Assembly: GCF_009763805.1 (NCBI RefSeq)
Contig: NZ_CP046804.1
Span: 3,286,001 to 3,350,000 of the forward strand
Length of the DNA stretch: 64,000 nucleotides
Source of the DNA: Vibrio cidicii
Lineage (GTDB): Bacteria > Pseudomonadota > Gammaproteobacteria > Enterobacterales > Vibrionaceae
Direction of reading: 5' to 3'
Positions within the stretch are counted from its first letter, which is position 1, and the number at the start of each line of letters is the position of its first letter. Under the pieces are notes generated by a model. That model was not told where the DNA came from and did not search any database. It saw only the letters and a program-made list of their open reading frames with translations. Below, in pieces: positions 58,916 through 64,000 of the stretch. The translations under genes and the position numbers were made by a program.

Positions 58916-59497
58916 TTACTGCTCTGCGGTTTTCGCGTTGCCATATTCAAAGGCGCGGATCACTTGTTTAACGCCAGAAATGTTGCGAGCGATTTCAGTG
59001 GCCTTTTTCGCTTGAGCCTCTGTGACGTAGCCAAACAGAAATACCTCTTTATCTTCGGTAATCACTTTGACTTTTACGCCATTGAGCTCCGATTCGGCCA
59101 ACAATGCGGATTTGACCTTAGTGGTTATCCAACTGTCGTTACTGATTTCAGAGACACCGAGCGGCGCTTTCACCCGGATCTGATTGTGCAGTACGGTAAC
59201 CCCTTTAACGTTGCGCGCCTGGCTTTCGAAGCTTGCCCGTTCTTCGGCGCTAGAAGCCTGCCCCATCAAAACCACCGTACCGTTGTATGAACTGGCCACG
59301 ATTCTGACATTGCCCACATATGGGGCTTTATTGCCGATAGCGGCAATTTCAAACTCGATATTGTTGTCCTGCCAAATCTCTTTGGTGGTTCTGGTATCAG
59401 TGACGATATTCGCGGTGGTTGCCGCACCAGCAATAAACAGCCCTGCGCATCCGCTGAGCATCAGGGTTGAGATTAGCAATAGTGAGTAACGCAACAT
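58916..59497 (-). CDS. dolP: Division/outer-membrane stress-associated lipoprotein DolP (YraP)
   Basis: A 193-residue outer-membrane lipoprotein. The lipobox LSGC puts the lipidated Cys at about residue 17. Two BON domains follow (about 45-110 and 120-188). In E. coli it supports envelope integrity and belongs to the sigma-E response. It is downstream of diaA in the leftward run lpoA-yraN-diaA-dolP. Confidence 0.93.
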   Translation of the reverse strand: MLRYSLLLISTLMLSGCAGLFIAGAATTANIVTDTRTTKEIWQDNNIEFEIAAIGNKAPYVGNVRIVASSYNGTVVLMGQASSAEERASFESQARNVKGVTVLHNQIRVKAPLGVSEISNDSWITTKVKSALLAESELNGVKVKVITEDKEVFLFGYVTEAQAKKATEIARNISGVKQVIRAFEYGNAKTAEQ

Positions 59498-59499
59498 TC

Positions 59500-60091
<592 letters not shown>

Positions 60092-60094
60092 TGG

Positions 60095-60463
60095 TTATCC
60101 TTGCGTGATGGCGTTATCTATCCACTGGAGATCGTCGCCATTATTGTGTATTGCAATCACATCAAAGCGGATCGCGGTGTTACAAGCGTTGTATCCGTGT
60201 TGGTCTAGCCAAAGATAAGCGGTTTTGAGTAACTTGTTTGCTTTTGCGGCAGAGACCATTTCGGCGGCGTGGCCGTAGTATACGCTTTTCCGGTATTTTA
60301 CTTCTACAAACACAATGGTTTCACCATCGCGGAAAATAAGGTCAATTTCACCTAATTTAGTGTTGAAGTTTTGTTCAATAAACACCAATCCCTGGCGAAT
60401 AAGCCAATGCTTTGCCAGGGATTCGTATTGGTCACCGACAGCGCGGCGATTAAAGAGCGCCAT
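60095..60463 (-). CDS. yraN: Endonuclease-fold protein YraN (UPF0102)
   Basis: A 122-residue predicted nuclease of the Holliday-junction-resolvase-like fold. The conserved acidic and Lys residues are in KLGEIDLIFRDGETIVFVEV near residues 37-56. The function is unproven. ATG 60463 lies inside the end of lpoA (14-base overlap), giving coupled translation. The upstream extension read in this frame is lpoA sequence. Confidence 0.9.
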   Translation of the reverse strand: MALFNRRAVGDQYESLAKHWLIRQGLVFIEQNFNTKLGEIDLIFRDGETIVFVEVKYRKSVYYGHAAEMVSAAKANKLLKTAYLWLDQHGYNACNTAIRFDVIAIHNNGDDLQWIDNAITQG

Positions 60464-62262
60464 GCTCTGACCAACTGATTTCACGCTGCACCACACAATT
60501 GTTGTCGATGGTGAGCAGGCCTGTTTTGCCATTGACGGAATGGCCTGGAACCACTTTCATCTGCGGCAACTCTGCCATAAGTTTGTAAGAGTCCATCCCG
60601 AGTGCCTGTAAGCGCTTTTGCACATTTGACTGTTCGGGCCACAATTGGTTCATTTGGTTATCCAGCGCTGGGCTTGCGTGGATCAGCAGCGGAATGTCAC
60701 TGTAAGCAATGCCAGAGAGATCTTCATATTGCTTCTCACCACTGTTACTCATGGAGTTGGAGAACAGTTTCGGCGGCTTAGTGTCTGGGTTTATGGCTAC
60801 TTCAATAAAGGGTTTAATGAGTGTCAACTCAGAGCTGCGCGCGGCAATGTACACTGCATCGATATCACGGCGGCTGCGTGGTTGAGTTTCCATCGGCACG
60901 TTCATCAGACTTTCCATCTGCGCGATGCGCTGCTGGCTCTCTTGCAAACCAAAGACAGAGTTGATGTCTCGTTGTAGCTGGCGTTTGTCACCAAAGTAAC
61001 TGACTGCGGGATTATCGGCGCTGTATTTTTGCCATTCTTGCTCAAACGCGGCGACTACGCGCTGACCCAATGTGCCTTGAGGTGCCAGAATGAGCGGGTA
61101 TTTGTAGCCTTCTGCAAACAGATGTTTCGCCGCTTGCGCGACCTCTTGTTCTGGCGAGAGAGCGACGTAGCAGACGCCCGTGCCCGCTTGAATGGTATCG
61201 GGGATGTTCAATGCCAAAGATGGTATTTGTGTCTTTCCATTTTCATCTTGCAGCTCTTGCTGTAAAGCTTCGATCATCTCTTTGCGCAGTGGCCCAACGA
61301 CAAAATCGATTTGCTCATCAATCAGGCGCTGCTTGATTTGCTTGGCTTGGTAGAGATTGGTATCAATCACGGTCAAGGTGGCACTTGGATCGCGACCGCT
61401 GTCATTCATCATGGCAAAAATGAAGCCGTCACGAACCAGTTGCGCTTGTTTCGCGAACTTGCCGCTGAGTGGCAGAAGCAAAGCAGTATTGACCGGTTTG
61501 ATTATCTCCAGTGCCAAAATCGATTGGATTTCAGCTGGGGTATAAATCGCGGCCGGATGATTTGGGTTTCTCAGCAAACCAATGCTCTAGGGTATTTTTT
61601 AGCTGAGGAATATTCCCCGCCATGTTTTTCATGTAAATCGCCAATTGCAGCCAGCCGTCCAGTACTTCTTCATCGGATTCGGTATGCAGTTGCGTGATTT
61701 CGTACTGTGAATAACGGCTGAAATTGGCCCAAATCTGTTCCGCGATGGCACTTTTTTGCTCTTCTGGTACGTATTGACTGAGCGCGACCCATTGGCGGTT
61801 GGCTTCAAAAGGGCGCTCAAGCGCTTGAAACGCTTGCGCGCGCAGAGTGTAGTACTCTTGCCATTGGCTGTCGGCCAGTGTCCACCATGCTTTGAAGTTG
61901 AGCAGCTCGGTGATCAAGCGAGGTTGATTTTTCTTTTGATGGTAAGTAGCTCGGGCAAGTTGCCATTCGGCTTGCTGTTGCTCGCTCATGGGCAGACGAG
62001 CTAAGCGCTGGATCAGTAAATCGGCTTGCTCTAACTGATTGGCCTGCAATGCCGCTTTGGTGGCCATAATTAGCCAGTCGGTTTGCAAACTGCCTTGGCT
62101 GCTGTCGGCATTGATAACGTAAGCTTCAACGGACTGGCTCGGCTCAAGGGTAATGTCAACACTGGTCGGCATCTTCGGCGCTGAAGAACAGGCCGCTAAG
62201 GTAATTGCCAGTGCAACAGGGGTGAGTAGGCGTGGTACACTGAGTCTCTTATGGTTAATCAT
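60450..62262 (-). CDS. lpoA: Penicillin-binding protein activator LpoA, frameshifted in this read
   Basis: An outer-membrane lipoprotein that activates the peptidoglycan synthase PBP1A. 603 residues after repair. The lipobox ALAACSS is near residue 25. A TPR-like helical N-terminal domain and a C-terminal domain of the periplasmic-binding-protein fold (from about 255, VNTALLLPLSGKFAKQAQLV) follow. The frame breaks at GGGTTTCTC on the plus strand (near 61567). Deleting one T gives WFAENPNHPAAIYTPAEI. It is divergent from rsmI, as in E. coli. Confidence 0.94.
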
Positions 62263-62330
62263 TGCCGTGAGTTCTCTATAATTCCGTACAAAATTGTCTC
62301 TATCTTAATCGTTGAAGTGATGGTAAACAA

Positions 62331-63197
62331 ATGACAGATAAAAATAACTTACCCGCCACGGGTGCCACCCTCTACATTGTTCCGACTCCAATTGGGAACT
62401 TGGGGGACATCACCCATCGTGCCATCGAAGTGCTATCAACGGTCGATCTCATCGCGGCCGAAGATACACGTCATACAGGTAAATTGTTGTCTCACTTCAA
62501 TATTCAAACTAAAACCTTTGCCTTGCATGATCACAATGAACAGCAAAAAGCACAGGTGCTGGTCGATAAACTGCTCGCTGGGCAAAACATCGCTTTGGTC
62601 TCTGATGCAGGGACGCCACTGATCAGTGACCCAGGGTATCATCTGGTTTCACAATGTCGTCAGGCCGGCGTTAAAGTTGTGCCCCTGCCTGGTCCTTGCG
62701 CGGTCATTACCGCTTTGTCTGCATCGGGCTTACCTTCAGATCGATTCAGTTTCGAAGGTTTCCTACCTGCCAAAAGTAAAGGCCGTAAGGATAAATTGCT
62801 TGAGATTGCAAAGGTAGAGCGTACCTGTATTTTTTATGAGTCACCACACCGAATCATCGACTCACTGCACGATATGCTGGAAATCCTTGGGCCAAATCGT
62901 GAAGTGGTGCTGGCGCGAGAGCTGACTAAAACTTTTGAAACCATCCAAGGAATGCCGTTGGGTGATCTGGTTGATTGGGTGAAAAGCGATGAAAACCAGC
63001 AGAAAGGCGAAATGGCGTTATTGATCCATGGTTACCGTGACAGTGCAGAAGATGGCTTGCCGGAAGAAGCGCTGCGCGCATTGACCATTTTGCTGAAAGA
63101 GTTGCCGCTTAAACGTGCCGCAGCCATGGTCGCGGAAATTTACAACGTGAAGAAAAATGCCTTGTACAAATGGGGCTTGGAAAATCTCGACCAGTAA
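62331..63197 (+). CDS. rsmI: 16S rRNA (cytidine-2'-O)-methyltransferase RsmI
   Basis: Methylates the ribose of C1402 in 16S rRNA. In E. coli its partner RsmH, whose gene begins at 63881 here, methylates N4 of the same base. 288 residues. It has a tetrapyrrole-methylase fold with [18 protein letters not shown] at the start and [16 protein letters not shown] near residue 88. It is followed by rnpB. Confidence 0.96.
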   Translation: MTDKNNLPATGATLYIVPTPIGNLGDITHRAIEVLSTVDLIAAEDTRHTGKLLSHFNIQTKTFALHDHNEQQKAQVLVDKLLAGQNIALVSDAGTPLISDPGYHLVSQCRQAGVKVVPLPGPCAVITALSASGLPSDRFSFEGFLPAKSKGRKDKLLEIAKVERTCIFYESPHRIIDSLHDMLEILGPNREVVLARELTKTFETIQGMPLGDLVDWVKSDENQQKGEMALLIHGYRDSAEDGLPEEALRALTILLKELPLKRAAAMVAEIYNVKKNALYKWGLENLDQ

Positions 63198-63265
63198 TGG
63201 TTCATGCCATTTGGCGAGTCGGTTGTGCAAATGAGCGCTAATTTGCGCCGATAATGTGATCTGAC

Positions 63266-63294
63266 TAGACACCTTAGTGAGAACGCTATACAAT
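63266..63294 (+). promoter_or_regulatory. Sigma70 promoter of rnpB
   Basis: TAGACA, 17 bases, TACAAT. The -10 ends nine bases before the expected RNA 5' end at 63303, so the fit is good. Confidence 0.8.
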
Positions 63295-63302
63295 CCGCCC
63301 TC

Positions 63303-63698
<396 letters not shown>

Positions 63699-63702
63699 CT
63701 TT

Positions 63703-63736
63703 AAACCCATCATTACTTGTTAATGATGGGTTTTTT
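63703..63736 (+). terminator. Terminator of rnpB
   Basis: AACCCATCATTA / TAATGATGGGTT with loop CTTGT and a T-run, directly after the RNA. Confidence 0.95.
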
Positions 63737-63744
63737 GCTTTTTA

Positions 63745-63773
63745 TTGACGTATTTTATTCACCAACCCATAAA
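63745..63773 (+). promoter_or_regulatory. Probable sigma70 promoter of rsmH and the division cluster
   Basis: TTGACG, 17 bases, CATAAA, about 108 bases before the rsmH ATG. There is no mraZ gene in between. Confidence 0.5.
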
Positions 63774-63880
63774 CTTGGCGCTATATCACGCCTAGGCCCA
63801 GTCTAGTAGTGGCGCTGATGATGGAAATCAGTACACTAATGATTCGCCGCCCAAGGCTTAGCACATTCAACGAGAAGACC

Positions 63881-64000
63881 ATGACCAACACATTCCAGCA
63901 CATCTCCGTATTACTCAATGAATCGATCGACGGCTTAGCGATCAAGCCCGACGGGATTTACATTGATGGAACGTTTGGCCGCGGTGGTCACAGTCGGACC
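63881..64000 (+). CDS. rsmH: 16S rRNA (cytosine-N4)-methyltransferase RsmH, N-terminal part (runs off the right edge)
   Basis: 40 codons are visible: [20 protein letters not shown] and then [14 protein letters not shown], the SAM-binding glycine motif of RsmH (MraW). It methylates N4 of C1402 in 16S rRNA, the same base that RsmI modifies. It is normally first or second gene of the division and cell-wall (dcw) cluster. Confidence 0.95.
   Translation, partial: MTNTFQHISVLLNESIDGLAIKPDGIYIDGTFGRGGHSRT

Overview
This window is a chromosomal backbone segment of a Vibrio (Gammaproteobacteria, Vibrionaceae). The order pykF, DeoR regulator, glmS, TRAP binding protein and OlsF-type acyltransferase, followed by the tRNA-Ile2/rpoD/dnaG/yqeY/rpsU/tsaD block, matches my memory of the V. 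cholerae VC0485-VC0521 region. The later adjacency of parE-parC to degS-degQ, and of rsmI-rnpB to rsmH, points instead to a layout like V. parahaemolyticus or V. vulnificus. I cannot name the species from sequence alone.

Layout. 1-12060: pyruvate kinase (partial), an amino-sugar regulator with glmS, the mannitol operon mtlADR read leftward with several CRP-like sites, a TRAP periplasmic binding protein, an ornithine-lipid acyltransferase preceded by a Pho box, and a SIMPL-domain protein. 12060-14570: a short variable stretch holding a HipBA-type toxin-antitoxin pair and a gene remnant, beside tRNA-Ile2; in V. cholerae this tRNA is the insertion site of island VSP-II. 14570-25205: macromolecular-synthesis operon (rpsU-yqeY-dnaG-rpoD), tsaD, phospholipid, folate and undecaprenol genes, and cca. 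25302-34223: a fused GspA-GspB, YgiM, phosphate uptake (pit plus DUF47), YgiF, a potassium channel and a chemoreceptor. 34347-47263: glnE, hldE, tolC, nudF-yqiB-cpdA-yqiA and topoisomerase IV. 47298-49187: a group II intron just behind the parC terminator. 49196-64000: degS, degQ, zapG/zapE, rplM-rpsI, cytochrome bc1 (petABC), sspAB, dolP-diaA-yraN-lpoA, rsmI, RNase P RNA and the start of rsmH.

The most striking signal is in the errors. Fourteen genes, including the essential glmS, rpoD, dnaG and rpsI, are each broken by one frameshift. In all fourteen, deleting one base from a GAAAC (or GTTTC on the other strand) restores the expected protein. Each site should therefore read GAAC/GTTC. These are almost certainly not biological mutations but a motif-specific sequencing artefact. 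GAAC/GTTC is the motif known for Dnd-type DNA phosphorothioation in E. coli B7A and Salmonella Cerro 87, where only a minority of sites is modified. The pattern could thus be a fossil of a backbone DNA modification in the sequenced strain. Frameshifted genes below are given as one CDS over the full span, with the repaired protein described.
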